A stretch of DNA of 64,000 nt from Chelativorans multitrophicus (GCF_011317445.1 NZ_JAAAPL010000001.1:2127001-2191000), one strand, 5' to 3'; positions 53,361 through 63,024 are shown, counted from the first letter of the stretch. Made by a program: numbers and translations. The notes: generated from the sequence alone by a model not told the origin.

Positions 53361-54725
53361 TCAGGCGGCGGCATCAGATATTGCAGGCTGCCCCTTCGGA
53401 TCCGCCCTCGATAGCCTTGCGAAAATCAACAAAGATACGCACGCAAGAAGCGGTGCAACGGCGCTTACCTGGAACAGTTGGCTCGGTGCCATACCCTGCG
53501 ACACCAGTGCACCCCCAATCAACGGACCAAGAAGAGAACCCAGCCGGCCAATAACTTGCGACCAGCCGACCCCCGTACCGCGGATTGAAGTCGGATAGTA
53601 GTTCGTGATGAAGGCGTTCAACGACAACTGGACTCCGATAATGAAGAAGCCGCTCAGGAAGATTGTGATCATGATCGGCCAAAACGCTGTTCCAGCATAC
53701 CCAATAGAGAACACGGCAGCGGCTCCGATAAAGTAGGCGGCGATCAGGATCGATACCGGCCGAGCCACCTTGCGGTCGATGAGCTGTGTGCAAAAGACAC
53801 TACCGATAATGCCAGCCAGGTTGAAAATTATCGTTCCCATAACTGCATGCTGAAGGGGAAGGCCTGCCTGGCGCAGAAGCAGCGGTATCCAGTTGATGAA
53901 GAGATAGACCAGCAGAAGACTCATGAAGAAGGCGAGGCAAAGGAAAATGCTGCCTATCGCCAGTCCATCTTTGAACAAGGCGGAAATCTGCCCTCGTCCC
54001 GGCCGGCTTTCTTCAAGAACAAAAACATCATTGTCCTTGAAAGAGCCGCTAGGACAGATCAGCTTGAGAATCGAAGCAACCGCCGCACCTTTGCCTCCGG
54101 CCAGGATCAAGAATTTGATCGATTCCGGCACTGAGAAAAATATGAAAGGCAGCAGCAGCAGCGGAAGAATCCCTCCGGCGATGAAAACGGCCGGCCAGCC
54201 AAAGTGTGAGATCAATGGCACGCTGATCAATCCACCAACGACGGCGCCAAGCCCGAAACCTGCCCAGGTGATCGCGACGAGTGTCGCCCTTTTTCTTGCC
54301 GGCGCATACTCAGAAACCAACGACGTCACATTGGGAACAGTGCCGCCGAGCCCGATTCCGCACAGAAACCGCAGCACAGTGAATGTTTCAATGGAAGTCG
54401 CGTATGCCGACGCAAAGTTCAGGATCCCAAACAGCGCGACGCATCCGGCCAGCGTGTATTTGCGTCCAATTTTGTCAGCCAAATAGCCAAACGCGAACGC
54501 GCCCACCATGCTGCCAAGCAACAGCGCGGCAAACACTGGACCAAATGAACCCGGTGCCATATTCCACTCGGCCACGATGCTCGGCGCCACATATGCTACG
54601 GCTTGGGTATCAAAGCCGTCGCACATCATGATCAACGTGGCTAATATGAAAATTCTGTACTGGAACCGACTAATATTGTTGTCATTGATGACTGCAGCGG
54701 CATCTATGCGTGCGGCTTCGAGCAC
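53361..54725 (-). CDS. MFS transporter, aromatic acid:H+ symporter (AAHS) type
   Basis: A 454-residue protein with twelve hydrophobic segments. MMCDGFDTQAVAYVAPSI in the first helix carries the D-G-(F/Y)-D motif of AAHS carriers, LADKIGRKYTLAG is the loop 2-3 motif, and ITNYYPTSIRGTGVGW the loop 10-11 motif. Such proteins import benzoate-type aromatic acids with protons. GTG at 54725 has GGAGG eight bases upstream. It sits near a porin and a secreted hydrolase, fitting uptake of an aromatic acid made outside the cytoplasm. Confidence 0.88.
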   Translation of the reverse strand: MLEAARIDAAAVINDNNISRFQYRIFILATLIMMCDGFDTQAVAYVAPSIVAEWNMAPGSFGPVFAALLLGSMVGAFAFGYLADKIGRKYTLAGCVALFGILNFASAYATSIETFTVLRFLCGIGLGGTVPNVTSLVSEYAPARKRATLVAITWAGFGLGAVVGGLISVPLISHFGWPAVFIAGGILPLLLLPFIFFSVPESIKFLILAGGKGAAVASILKLICPSGSFKDNDVFVLEESRPGRGQISALFKDGLAIGSIFLCLAFFMSLLLVYLFINWIPLLLRQAGLPLQHAVMGTIIFNLAGIIGSVFCTQLIDRKVARPVSILIAAYFIGAAAVFSIGYAGTAFWPIMITIFLSGFFIIGVQLSLNAFITNYYPTSIRGTGVGWSQVIGRLGSLLGPLIGGALVSQGMAPSQLFQVSAVAPLLACVSLLIFARLSRADPKGQPAISDAAA

Positions 54726-55105
54726 AACTATATCCTCCGTGATGGCTCCAGCGAGAGCTGGAGCAGGACGTTTGCTTTTTTAAAGATGTAACGCCGGCAC
54801 GGACGGCTTGCGTCTACACACCAGCGCTGCATCCAAAATCCCGCTGCGAAGCGGCAATTGGCCTGGATTCAGGTGAAGGATGCGATGCATCTAAAGGGCT
54901 TAGACGTCCAAGAACTACGGGCGGGTCCAACTAGTGTCCGACCTCGATCTCGGCAAAGGCTCCGGCCTGCCTTCCAACAAGCACCAGGTTGGAAATCGCC
55001 AGAAGAGACATCCCCCAATCTTCACCTGTCTACCCAGTCATCAGACTGCTCGCTCAGGTATGGTTTTCAAGCGCAATCACGCTCTGCCAATGCAAACTCG
55101 CCAAG
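54726..55105. other. Spacer upstream of the MFS transporter gene
   Basis: 380 bases without a supported gene; short plus-strand frames show no homology. It presumably contains the transporter promoter. Confidence 0.5.
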
Positions 55106-55873
55106 TTAATACCACTTGGCGAGGCGTACCTCGATTTCTGCGCCTGACTGATCCACCAAGCTCTTGAATTGATCTACGTCGTTACCCCGGTAATGATACG
55201 GGTAGACCACTTTCGGCTTGAACTCGATCACCGCATCCGCTGCCTGCTCAACGCTCATGGTGAATGGCAGGTTCATCGGCACAAAAGCCAGGTCGATGTC
55301 CTGAAGGCCCCGCATCTCGGGGGTATCTTCCGTATCACCAGCTATGTAGATTCGCACTCCAGAAAGCGAGAGCACATACCCGTTGTCCCGCCCCTGCGGG
55401 TGATACCGCAGCCGCTCTTGCGTAGTATTGTATGCGGGAACAGCTTCGATCCCGATGCCAGCCACCTCTGTTCTTTCACCATTGGCCATCTGCGCGGCCA
55501 TGCCCTGAAGAGCTTCTGGTAAAAGCTCAAAGACCGCCGGATTGGCAATGATCTTTGTCCCGTTGCTCGCAAGCGCATTAAGCAAGTCAACGTTGAAGTG
55601 ATCGGGGTGCTCGTGCGTGATGAGGATGAGATCCGGGGCTGAAAAGGCCTGGTAGGCAGATGCCTCGCCGACCGGGTCGACGTAGATTGTCATGTCGCCT
55701 GCCTCCAGGACGATGGAAGCATGTCCCACAGGATGGACAGTGATCTCCCCACCGTCGGCAGGAATGGTGTCGCTTCCTTGTGCCTTGGCTGACGCAATAT
55801 GCGGTCCTATGCAACCGGCTATCCCCAACCCCATGGCCCCAGCCGTCAACACCCAGCGTCTCGTATATTTCAT
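55106..55873 (-). CDS. Exported metallo-beta-lactamase-fold hydrolase (UlaG-like)
   Basis: The 255-residue protein begins MKYTRRWVLTAGAMGLGIAGC, a possible twin-arginine and/or lipoprotein signal (Cys21). The body is the MBL fold of the UlaG/RomA-like group: GHASIVLEAGDMTIYVDPV, the metal-binding HEHPDH (87-92), IAGDTEDTPEM and the terminal PYHY histidine region. It should bind one or two metal ions and hydrolyse an ester, lactone or phosphodiester in the periplasm. Substrate unknown. Confidence 0.85.
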   Translation of the reverse strand: MKYTRRWVLTAGAMGLGIAGCIGPHIASAKAQGSDTIPADGGEITVHPVGHASIVLEAGDMTIYVDPVGEASAYQAFSAPDLILITHEHPDHFNVDLLNALASNGTKIIANPAVFELLPEALQGMAAQMANGERTEVAGIGIEAVPAYNTTQERLRYHPQGRDNGYVLSLSGVRIYIAGDTEDTPEMRGLQDIDLAFVPMNLPFTMSVEQAADAVIEFKPKVVYPYHYRGNDVDQFKSLVDQSGAEIEVRLAKWY

Positions 55874-56597
55874 GAACGCACCCGCAACTTATCCAGATTA
55901 ATATTGTTTAACTCGCCTATCATGCAAATAGTCTTTTCGTCAATGCTGCGCTCCTGAATACATTTTGTGGTATATACCATACAATTTCGTAATCTGTAGT
56001 AATATTTCGCAAAATGTCTTCGTGTGTTTGGGCTTAAGACATGCCGGATTTCATGCGCCCTCGCAGCGCGGCCGATTCCAACCGCTTTTCAGTTGGATCC
56101 GATTTCCATTCCACCGACACAGTAGAAGAATGAAACTGATACAATGCGCCAGATTACGAAATGCATCTCAAAAAGCTGCAACTAGTATAAATATTATAAT
56201 TATTGACTTATTCTTGACATTCATTACCTCCTTCAAACTGCGTTTCGCTTATCTTAAATAGAGCGATACGCCATTTGGCACACCATGTCCGAGTGGTAAT
56301 CAGAAACCTGACGTGGTTCACCGCTGGCCATTCGTGTGAAGTTACAAGGGGGGACATCCATGCAAGCTAATGCACCAGAAACTGCATAAGTTGTCGTCGC
56401 CCGTGTTTAACGGGAGCGAGAATATTCGCGCCGGTTGAGGCGCCCCTTCTTCCGGAAGGGCGCTAGGCGCGGCTTGGCGTTCTGAAAGCCCAGAACGCTG
56501 CATCCGGATAGCTATTTGGAGGACCCGGTTGCTAATCAGGCAGTCCAGACTGCCAGGGAATGAATACGAACATTTAGGACTACCAAAGGAGGGGGAT
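55874..56597. other. Divergent spacer upstream of the porin gene
   Basis: 720 bases, AT-rich between about 55900-56030 and 56170-56260. It carries the palindrome at 55968 and the promoters for the exported hydrolase (minus) and porin (plus). GCGCCCCTTCTTCCGGAAGGGCGC-like symmetry around 56438-56461 gives a hairpin in the porin leader. Confidence 0.55.
55968..55979. promoter_or_regulatory. Palindrome TGGTATATACCA, candidate operator
   Basis: A perfect 12-base palindrome, 95 bases upstream of the exported MBL-hydrolase start. The GGTATATACC core resembles operators of GntR/FadR-type regulators. No such regulator gene is in the window, so the assignment is tentative. Confidence 0.4.
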
Positions 56598-57758
56598 ATG
56601 ACGCGCGCACACTTCTACATAGGCGCCGCAGCAGCGGTGCTTTTAACATCGGCAGCACAGGCTAAAACCGTATCCGCGGAACCGGCCAACTTTGTCCGGA
56701 TCTGCGACGTCTTCGGCACCGGTTTTTACTTCATACCGGGCACTGAAACTTGCCTGAAATACTATGGTTTTGTTCGCTTCGAAACAACCTACGCAGACGA
56801 TACACTATCCGCACGCAGCCGAGCCGAACTCAATTTCGACGCCCGTACGCCGACCGAATATGGCGACCTTCGCTCTGTCATCAGAATCACAGCCAACGAC
56901 GACAGCATTTCGGGACGTAGCATGGGGCTGGACAGGGCCTACATACAGTTTGCAGGATTGACGGCCGGGCTGGTTCCTTCATTTTTTGATTATGTCAGAC
57001 CTTATAATTTTGATAACCCGGCTACGGTTTCCTCGAGACCTCTGAAGTTGATTGGTTATACTTACGAAATCAACAAATATCTCTCCGCGACGCTTTCTCT
57101 TGAAGATGCTACCGCGCGTAGCGCCGGATTGGGCATTGGAGGCGATTACGACGTCCAAACGATCCCGGATGTTGTTGCAAACATCCGCCTGCAGGATGAT
57201 TGGGGAGGCGCCCAGGCCCAAGCCGCAATTCACCAGATCCGCGGAGCAGGTGCACTTGCTCAAGTCGGTACAGACTATGGATGGGCGGTCGGTGCTGGAG
57301 TGGAGATCAAGCTGCCGGTCCTTTCTCCGCGCGATAGGCTGCTCCTCATAGCCACGTATGTGGATGGTGCCGTCGACTATATCAACCAAGGTCGGGGCGG
57401 ACCGCTTTTCGGGCGTGGCGGACTGAATCAAAGAGTTCCTGACGCTGTTGTCAACGCAACCGGTAGCGGATGGGACACCACGACAGGCTGGGGCACCCTA
57501 GCTGGCATCAAGCACAGCTGGTCGCGGTCAATCGAATCAAATCTGACTGCCGGGTATGGTGAGATCGATATCGATATGGGAAATTTGTATGACTATAGCT
57601 ACTTTCAAGTCGCAGCGAACACCATATGGGAGCCAGTCTCGGGTTTCGAGGTTGGACTCGAGGCAAGGTATACAGATTATGATTATGTCCATCCGGTAAC
57701 ATCGCGGTACGATTCCGACGACTGGACCGGAAAGCTTCGCGTTCAACGCTCTTTTTAA
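56598..57758 (+). CDS. Outer-membrane porin, rhizobial type
   Basis: The protein has 386 residues from ATG 56598, preceded by AAGGAGGGGG. The signal peptide ends TSAAQAK (about 21). The start of the mature protein, FVRICDVFGTGFYFIPGTETCLKYYGFVRFE, contains the two-cysteine loop and G-x-x-x-I-P-G-x-x-x-C-L motif of Hyphomicrobiales porins. The body is beta-strand-rich and ends in the terminal aromatic RVQRSF needed for outer-membrane insertion. It would let the small acids handled by nearby transporters reach the periplasm. Confidence 0.92.
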   Translation: MTRAHFYIGAAAAVLLTSAAQAKTVSAEPANFVRICDVFGTGFYFIPGTETCLKYYGFVRFETTYADDTLSARSRAELNFDARTPTEYGDLRSVIRITANDDSISGRSMGLDRAYIQFAGLTAGLVPSFFDYVRPYNFDNPATVSSRPLKLIGYTYEINKYLSATLSLEDATARSAGLGIGGDYDVQTIPDVVANIRLQDDWGGAQAQAAIHQIRGAGALAQVGTDYGWAVGAGVEIKLPVLSPRDRLLLIATYVDGAVDYINQGRGGPLFGRGGLNQRVPDAVVNATGSGWDTTTGWGTLAGIKHSWSRSIESNLTAGYGEIDIDMGNLYDYSYFQVAANTIWEPVSGFEVGLEARYTDYDYVHPVTSRYDSDDWTGKLRVQRSF

Positions 57759-57780
57759 ATAAGCTCTTCTGACCTAACTG

Positions 57781-57817
57781 GGGAAGGCAGCAATGATCGC
57801 GCTGCCTTCCCATTTTT
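57781..57817 (+). terminator. Rho-independent terminator after the porin gene
   Basis: GGGAAGGCAGC (57781-57791) pairs perfectly with GCTGCCTTCCC (57801-57811), nine-base loop, followed by ATTTTT. It lies 22 bases after the porin stop. Confidence 0.88.
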
Positions 57818-57860
57818 CGAGGAATGGATTTTGTTGGGCTCATTCCAGGGGTTCCTTAGT

Positions 57861-58550
57861 TTAGGCTGCGAGTTGTTGAAGAACCGCTCTATTCGCGACC
57901 ACATCCCTAACGCGTCCTTTCCTCATAGCGGCGCAAAGTACTTCCCGTTCTAGTCCATCGTCGCGCGGATTGACGCGCGTGATCGCCCCTAGGCCGAAGC
58001 CCAGCTTGTTGCATTCAATTCTGCGGTCAAGACTTCGATCAACCCCTGCGGACTCAAAACGCCTCTCGGCGGCGGGAAAACGCGCATCTTCCCGCAGATT
58101 TCCTAAGACAGTCATCGGGCTGATTTCAAGTTCATCCAATGTCAAGGGGATGGGCGAGTTCGGCGAAGGCGAGTTCCGGCGACTATGCCGGGAGGCCAAT
58201 CAGGGCCTCATCGCGCAGCTCTACCAACACTGTTCGGTATCACCAGATGCGTTTGTGGCGGCATATTCTAGAGGCACTCTGATTTGCCGTCCGCCCGACG
58301 TCGGGTAGCGAAAAGCTGCGCGCGCCGTTATCTTCGCCTCTCCCTTCAGTCCTTTCCGTAGGTAAAGGCCCAGAACTCGTGCCAGCGTGGTACGCGATGC
58401 ATGGCTGCCGTCGGAGCAAGGACCGGCTACGGCGGCCCGTGAGAGAACGGTTACTGCGGGAGCTTCAACGCAAAACTCCAGGACGTATCTCCACGGCGTG
58501 ATCTTCACAGCCCCGCAGTTCGTCATCCAATCCTGGCACAGCCACTGCAA
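57861..58550 (-). pseudogene. Probable decayed LysR-type regulator
   Basis: Reading one minus-strand frame, the upstream part (58550-58221) has FCVEAPAVTVLSRAA, then SRTTLARVLGLYLRKGLKG, spaced like the LysR helix-turn-helix (FxxVxxxGSxxxAA ... SRxIxxLExxLGxxLFxRxGRG). After in-frame stops TAG 58221-58223 and TGA 58200-58202 it continues PIPLTLDELEISP, ERRFESAGVD, IECNKLGFGLGAI and REVLCAAMRKGRV. These match the LysR effector domain (PLTLDDL..., GI.PREALCEELRRGRL). The total is short for the family, so part is also deleted. Assignment by pattern only. Confidence 0.45.
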
Positions 58551-58747
58551 CAGCAGGCATACGCACCCATCGCTGGGCTCACCGGCTCCGAAAGTCAGCA
58601 GTGGCGGGCTTCGCCATCCACCGCCGCGTCTGCCAGCCGCGGTGATGCTACAAAGCCATTATGCACTAAGATTGACACCAGCCCACCCCGATCGCGACGG
58701 GTCAATGCCGCTTTGCAATTCTGAGTGCATTCATCTACGAATTCCGT

Positions 58748-60286
58748 TCAGATCGACGGCTGTTGCTGTTGCTGTTGCTCGAGAACCCGGGCGTTCCGAC
58801 GAAACTGCCTGATGGTTGAATAGGCGCCCCATATAATCAGCACGGCCGAGATTCCGATGACGACGGCGCTGATGGGGCGCTCGAGGAAGATCAACACATT
58901 GCCGTGTCCCAGGACTATCGCGCGAACAAAATGCTCCTCCATTAACGGGCCAAGCACGAAACCCAGCAGCAACGGCGCCGGCGAGAAGCCCAGGACGCGC
59001 AGGCCATAACCGAGTGCGCCGAAGAGCAGCGCGAGAATGACATCGAATGCACTGTTATTGACCGAGTACACGCCAATGCAGATGAACATCACCACTGCCG
59101 GGTAGAGCCATTTATAGGGGATCTGCAGCAACCGAACCCAAACGCCGACGAGTGGAACATTGAGCAGCAACAGCATGAGGTTTCCAACCCAGAAGCTCAT
59201 GACCAAGCCCCAGAACAAATCTGGATGCTCAGTGAGCAACCGCGGTCCGGGGGTGATTCCGTGCATGATCAAAACCCCCAGAACCAATGCCATGGTGGCG
59301 CTGCCGGGAATACCTAGGGTCATAGTGGGGATGAATGCTGTCTGATCCGCGGCATTGTTGGCTGCCTCCGGCGAAGCAACGCCTTCGACGGCCCCATGAC
59401 CGAAACGTTCGGGGTTACGCGAGACTCGCTTTTCCAGCGCATACGCCAAGAAGGCGGCAACACCGGGCCCGACGCCTGGAAGCGCCCCAAAAAAAGAACC
59501 GACAGCAGCGCCGCGGGCCATCGCCATGCGCCAACGTCGCACGTCGTCTCGGGCCGGAATCAGTGACTTAAGGGTCACCCTTCGCACTTCACCCGTCTTA
59601 ACTCCCCGGAGGCTGGAGATCATTTCGGAGAACCCGAAGATACCCATGGCCAGTGCAATAAGGCTGATTCCATCGCTCAATTCGATCAGACCAAAGGTAT
59701 AGCGTGGAATGCCGGTGTTCAGATCAAGCCCAACGGTGCCAAATAGAAGCCCCATAGCAACCATGGCGAGGGCCTTGACCTGTGAGCCATCGCTTATGAT
59801 GGTGGCGGCCAAAAGCCCCAGAACCATCAGCGAGAAATATTCTGCGGAGCTAAACATTTGGGCCAGTGCAACGATGAGCGGCGAGAACATCATCATTAGC
59901 GCGATGCCGACACTGCCACCAACGAAGCTCGCGATTGTAGTTGTAATGAGCGCCACCCCCGCGCGGCCCTTTCGGGCCATCGGATTGCCGTCAAGGCAGG
60001 TTACTGCACTTGTTGGTGTTCCCGGAACATTCAGCAAGATCGAGGTGATGGATCCGCCATAGGAAGAACCGTAATAAATACCCGCCAGCATGATCAGCGC
60101 CGCAGTTGGGCTTACGTAAAAGGTAATCGGGAACAGAATGGACATGGCGGCCAGTGGACCCACCCCGGGGATCACACCGATGATCATTCCAACAAAAACA
60201 CCTATGAAGCAGTAAAGCAAATTGGCTGGGAGCAGCGCTGTCTCCAGTCCAAGCGCCGCATTTGCAAGAAAGTCTTCATATCCCAT
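58748..60286 (-). CDS. tctA: Tripartite tricarboxylate transporter large membrane subunit
   Basis: The protein has 512 residues from ATG 60286, with about twelve hydrophobic segments. GVIPGVGPLAAMSILFPITF, YYGSSYGGSITSILLNVPGTPTSAVTCLDG and the repeat-half counterpart GALPGVGPGVAAFLAYALEK are the TctA signatures. It is the main channel for a carboxylate captured by a periplasmic partner. The ATG overlaps the tctB stop by one base (TGATG). The C terminus ends in six glutamines encoded by a (CAACAG)3 repeat (58760-58777), an unusual tail. Confidence 0.95.
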   Translation of the reverse strand: MGYEDFLANAALGLETALLPANLLYCFIGVFVGMIIGVIPGVGPLAAMSILFPITFYVSPTAALIMLAGIYYGSSYGGSITSILLNVPGTPTSAVTCLDGNPMARKGRAGVALITTTIASFVGGSVGIALMMMFSPLIVALAQMFSSAEYFSLMVLGLLAATIISDGSQVKALAMVAMGLLFGTVGLDLNTGIPRYTFGLIELSDGISLIALAMGIFGFSEMISSLRGVKTGEVRRVTLKSLIPARDDVRRWRMAMARGAAVGSFFGALPGVGPGVAAFLAYALEKRVSRNPERFGHGAVEGVASPEAANNAADQTAFIPTMTLGIPGSATMALVLGVLIMHGITPGPRLLTEHPDLFWGLVMSFWVGNLMLLLLNVPLVGVWVRLLQIPYKWLYPAVVMFICIGVYSVNNSAFDVILALLFGALGYGLRVLGFSPAPLLLGFVLGPLMEEHFVRAIVLGHGNVLIFLERPISAVVIGISAVLIIWGAYSTIRQFRRNARVLEQQQQQQPSI

Positions 60287-60732
60287 CAGAACGACCACTC
60301 CACCGCGGGTACGGGCAACGAAAGGCCCAATTTGAAGATGGCAAAAGTCAGCGCGCTGAGCACTATGGCCAAGCCGAATTTAGCCCGAATGCTGAGTTTG
60401 TCGTCGCCCGTCGCGACAATCAGCACGAGCGCGAAAACTGAAGGAATTAGGCCGACATGTTCAATAAGAAGCGCAAAAACCAGTCCACCGCCCAACACAG
60501 CCAAAGCGGGCCGCACTTCAATCCTGGGCGTCGATCCGCTTTTCAAAAAGCCCGGTAAAATCGTTGCAATGCCGCAGCCTAAAAGGATCACGCCCGCACC
60601 AAAAGGAAATGCGCCGGGGCCGATGCGCAGCCAGCTTCCCATCGGCAAAGTCAATGCGTAGCCGGTAGCGAACAACCCCACGGCGATGAGAAGCGCGCCA
60701 CTAGCAAACTCGCCATAATCCGATACCTTCAT
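60286..60732 (-). CDS. tctB: Tripartite tricarboxylate transporter small membrane subunit
   Basis: The protein has 148 residues from ATG 60732 (GAGGAAG upstream), with four hydrophobic segments. ASGALLIAVGLFATGYALTLPMGSWLRIGPGAFPFGAGVILLGCG is the TctB pattern, with R-(I/M)-GPG-x-(F/Y)-P in the loop after helix 1. It pairs with TctA. The frame is open 27 codons earlier, but that part has no family match. Confidence 0.92.
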   Translation of the reverse strand: MKVSDYGEFASGALLIAVGLFATGYALTLPMGSWLRIGPGAFPFGAGVILLGCGIATILPGFLKSGSTPRIEVRPALAVLGGGLVFALLIEHVGLIPSVFALVLIVATGDDKLSIRAKFGLAIVLSALTFAIFKLGLSLPVPAVEWSF

Positions 60733-60813
60733 CTTCTCTTCCTCATTTGCTAGGCCGGCATTCGGCGTATCGAGGCCGGAAAGGGACTGGGCTTCCCGGC
60801 CAATCAGCCCCAT

Positions 60814-61296
60814 TCAAGTGACAAGTGATTGCAGCCAGGGACGATTCGCCACGAAACCAAACTTGCCGGCCATCGCGTCAAGGCCATAGGAATGACCTGC
60901 ACGATTGAGCACAAGAAACACAAGCACCGTGGCATAAATCACATGGTAATCAATCAGCAGGTTTTGCGGGCCTTCGATATAGGGAAAATCCATGTGCGCA
61001 AGCCAGTAAACCATCATGAGAAAGGCCCCGACTAACCCGCCCAGCCGGAAAAACAGTCCCAGCAGCAGCGACAGGCCAACCAGCAAGTGGCCGTAGGCGA
61101 CCAGGAAGCTGAATATCGGTGCAACGGCCGGATCAGCAATCCAGCCAAAGATGGGGTTGGACGTGGTGGTGCGAGACACTAGGCCCGCCACACTGAACCC
61201 CGGGTTGAAAACCTGGCGCGATGCCGCGTACAGAAAAACCCAGGCCAACATTAACCGCAGAATTAAGTTAAACGCCGTAATTTGAGCTTGTGTCAT
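60814..61296 (-). CDS. DoxX-family membrane protein
   Basis: The protein has 160 residues from ATG 61296 (GGGGAGGAAAGG upstream), with four hydrophobic segments. LRLMLAWVFLYAASRQVFNPGFSVAGLV at the start and YGHLLVGLSLLLGLFFRLGGLVGAFLMMVYWLAH in the middle are the DoxX pattern. DoxX-like proteins are linked to quinone or thiosulphate oxidation and to redox stress. It lies between tctB and a binding-protein gene and may link electron flow with the nearby cytochrome c. Confidence 0.85.
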   Translation of the reverse strand: MTQAQITAFNLILRLMLAWVFLYAASRQVFNPGFSVAGLVSRTTTSNPIFGWIADPAVAPIFSFLVAYGHLLVGLSLLLGLFFRLGGLVGAFLMMVYWLAHMDFPYIEGPQNLLIDYHVIYATVLVFLVLNRAGHSYGLDAMAGKFGFVANRPWLQSLVT

Positions 61297-61421
61297 ACCC
61301 TTTCCTCCCCTCTCATTTTGCCGCCCCCCGCCAACCCCGCTTCCCAACGCTGCGCCAAAACCACTTATTTGCAACGATAGAGTTCAGCCGCGCCGCCAAT
61401 GCAGCGGCGCGAACACCTCCT

Positions 61422-62417
61422 CTATTGCATCCCCGCTTCCTTGAGGTATTGAAGGTCAACGAACTGGTCGGCAGACGGAAGCGGCTCGCTGAGTAGCCCT
61501 GCACCACCCATTAGTTCGATAATCTTGGACATGCCTTCCATATTGATTTCGGCATGCTTTGGCAGCACACCGATATTTGGCTCGAAATAAAGGCTGTAGA
61601 TCTGGTTTGTAATCTCAGCAGTCGCGCCGGTCATCTCGGCGCCGATCCGAATAATTTCCTCCTTGTTGGCGGGATCGGAGACGAACTTGTAGGCCTCGCC
61701 CATCGCGCGGGCGAAACGAACGAGTTCATCCCGATGACCTTCCGCCCAGTCCTTGTTGGCTGCAATGACGGTGAACTGCAGTACCGGAATAACCTCGCTG
61801 GAGTTCGCGAGAATGTTGAATCCCTTGGCGAGGTATTCATAATCATCCGGTTGAGACAGCGGCGCGGCAGCACAAGCGCCCGTTTCAATGCATTCAGAAC
61901 GCTTTGGCGTTCCGATCAACTCGGTGCTCACATAGTCTCCGGCCTGAAGGCCGTGCTTGGCCAACAATTGCTGCGTCGAAATTGTGATGATATCCTCAGG
62001 CTTCGACAGGGCAACTGCCTTGCCCCGCAAATCGTCGAACGACTTTATTTCGGGGCGAGCCACGAGGCTGTAAATGGTGGTCGCCGGCCCACCCACAACG
62101 GCCACGGCATTCGAGCCGGCCAGAGCGCCCTGTATCAGGTAGGGCGACGCTGTGTAAGAAATGTCGACCTTACCATCGTCAAGCGCATCAATCATGTGAC
62201 TGGTGCCTTGAAACGGAACGAGTTCCAGGATGACTCCTTCCTTGTCGAGCATTCCCTTTTGCTGCGCCACCTCCAATGCGATGGATTGAAACAGCCCCAG
62301 CGATGCCTCAATGACACCGTAGCGCAAAGTCACTTGATCAGCGCCGAGAGCGTGCGGAACTGCCACACTGGTTGCGAGGACTGCGGCTGCAAATAACTTT
62401 CCGAATAAAATCCTCAT
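61422..62417 (-). CDS. NMT1/SsuA-like periplasmic binding protein (copy 1)
   Basis: The protein has 331 residues from ATG 62417 (GGGAGGAAG upstream). The signal peptide ends PHALGAD (about 26). The mature part, TLRYGVIEASLGLFQSIALEVAQQKGMLDKEGVILELVPFQG, is the NMT1/SsuA binding-protein opening, followed by GKVDISYTASPYLIQG and FDDLRGKAVALSKPEDIITI. These proteins usually serve ABC importers, but no ABC genes are near. It is homologous to the partial gene at the right edge, sharing the ending (F)VDLQYL.EAGMQ. Ligand unknown. Confidence 0.87.
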   Translation of the reverse strand: MRILFGKLFAAAVLATSVAVPHALGADQVTLRYGVIEASLGLFQSIALEVAQQKGMLDKEGVILELVPFQGTSHMIDALDDGKVDISYTASPYLIQGALAGSNAVAVVGGPATTIYSLVARPEIKSFDDLRGKAVALSKPEDIITISTQQLLAKHGLQAGDYVSTELIGTPKRSECIETGACAAAPLSQPDDYEYLAKGFNILANSSEVIPVLQFTVIAANKDWAEGHRDELVRFARAMGEAYKFVSDPANKEEIIRIGAEMTGATAEITNQIYSLYFEPNIGVLPKHAEINMEGMSKIIELMGGAGLLSEPLPSADQFVDLQYLKEAGMQ

Positions 62418-62509
62418 TTTACTTCCTCCCAGAAATTCCCTTGTCATTGTCTTATCGACGGCGGCAGCAAGTCGCGGCGACCACGGACAGAACCGCTCAT
62501 CTGGCCCGG

Positions 62510-62911
62510 CTACTTGGCCTTGGACACTTCAACGAGATAGGCCACAACATTGGCGATCTCCTCCTCGGTCTTAAGGCCAGTGAAGAACATCCTAGTGCCA
62601 GGCACGAATGCCTTCGGGCCACTTATGAAGGCACTGATATTTTCGGGATCCCAGACAATTCCTGAATCCTTGAGCGCTTGGCTGTACCGGGGAAAGTCTG
62701 TGGAGGCCGCCGGCCTGCCGACAACACCCAGCAGGTAAGGCCCGGCGCCGTTGCGCATCTTTTCCGCCTCGTGGCACACTTGGCAGTTCTTCTCGAACAC
62801 CGCCTTGCCAGCCACCGCGTCGCCTTCGGCAAACGCCGGGCCACTCGTATAAACCATGGCCACGAGAACGCTGACTAATCGAAAGGTCCGACTGATCTTC
62901 ATGGGGCTCAT
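62510..62911 (-). CDS. Soluble cytochrome c (class I, c2-like)
   Basis: A 133-residue protein with a signal peptide ending GPAFAEG (about 29). The haem site is C43-Q-V-C46-H47; GPYLLGVVGRPAAS and YSQALKDSGIVWDPENISAFISGPKAFVPGTRMFFTG complete the c2 pattern, with the Met in GTRMFF as sixth ligand. It would carry electrons in the periplasm. It sits between two binding-protein genes, implying a dedicated periplasmic oxidation step. ATG 62911 or 62902 are both possible starts. Confidence 0.92.
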   Translation of the reverse strand: MSPMKISRTFRLVSVLVAMVYTSGPAFAEGDAVAGKAVFEKNCQVCHEAEKMRNGAGPYLLGVVGRPAASTDFPRYSQALKDSGIVWDPENISAFISGPKAFVPGTRMFFTGLKTEEEIANVVAYLVEVSKAK

Positions 62912-63024
62912 CTCAACATTGACGCCCTACGACTCCGCGCATTTTTTCAGTGATTGCGCGGCCGCTATTCGGCGAGTCTGCTTTGGAAACTGCAATTTCT
63001 TCCAGGCGGTGCTACAGCGGCCGC

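Noticed and set aside
58387-58812. 141-codon plus-strand frame near the tctA end
   Set aside because: It runs antisense into the tctA C terminus and lacks family features; the opposite strand holds the LysR-like remnant.
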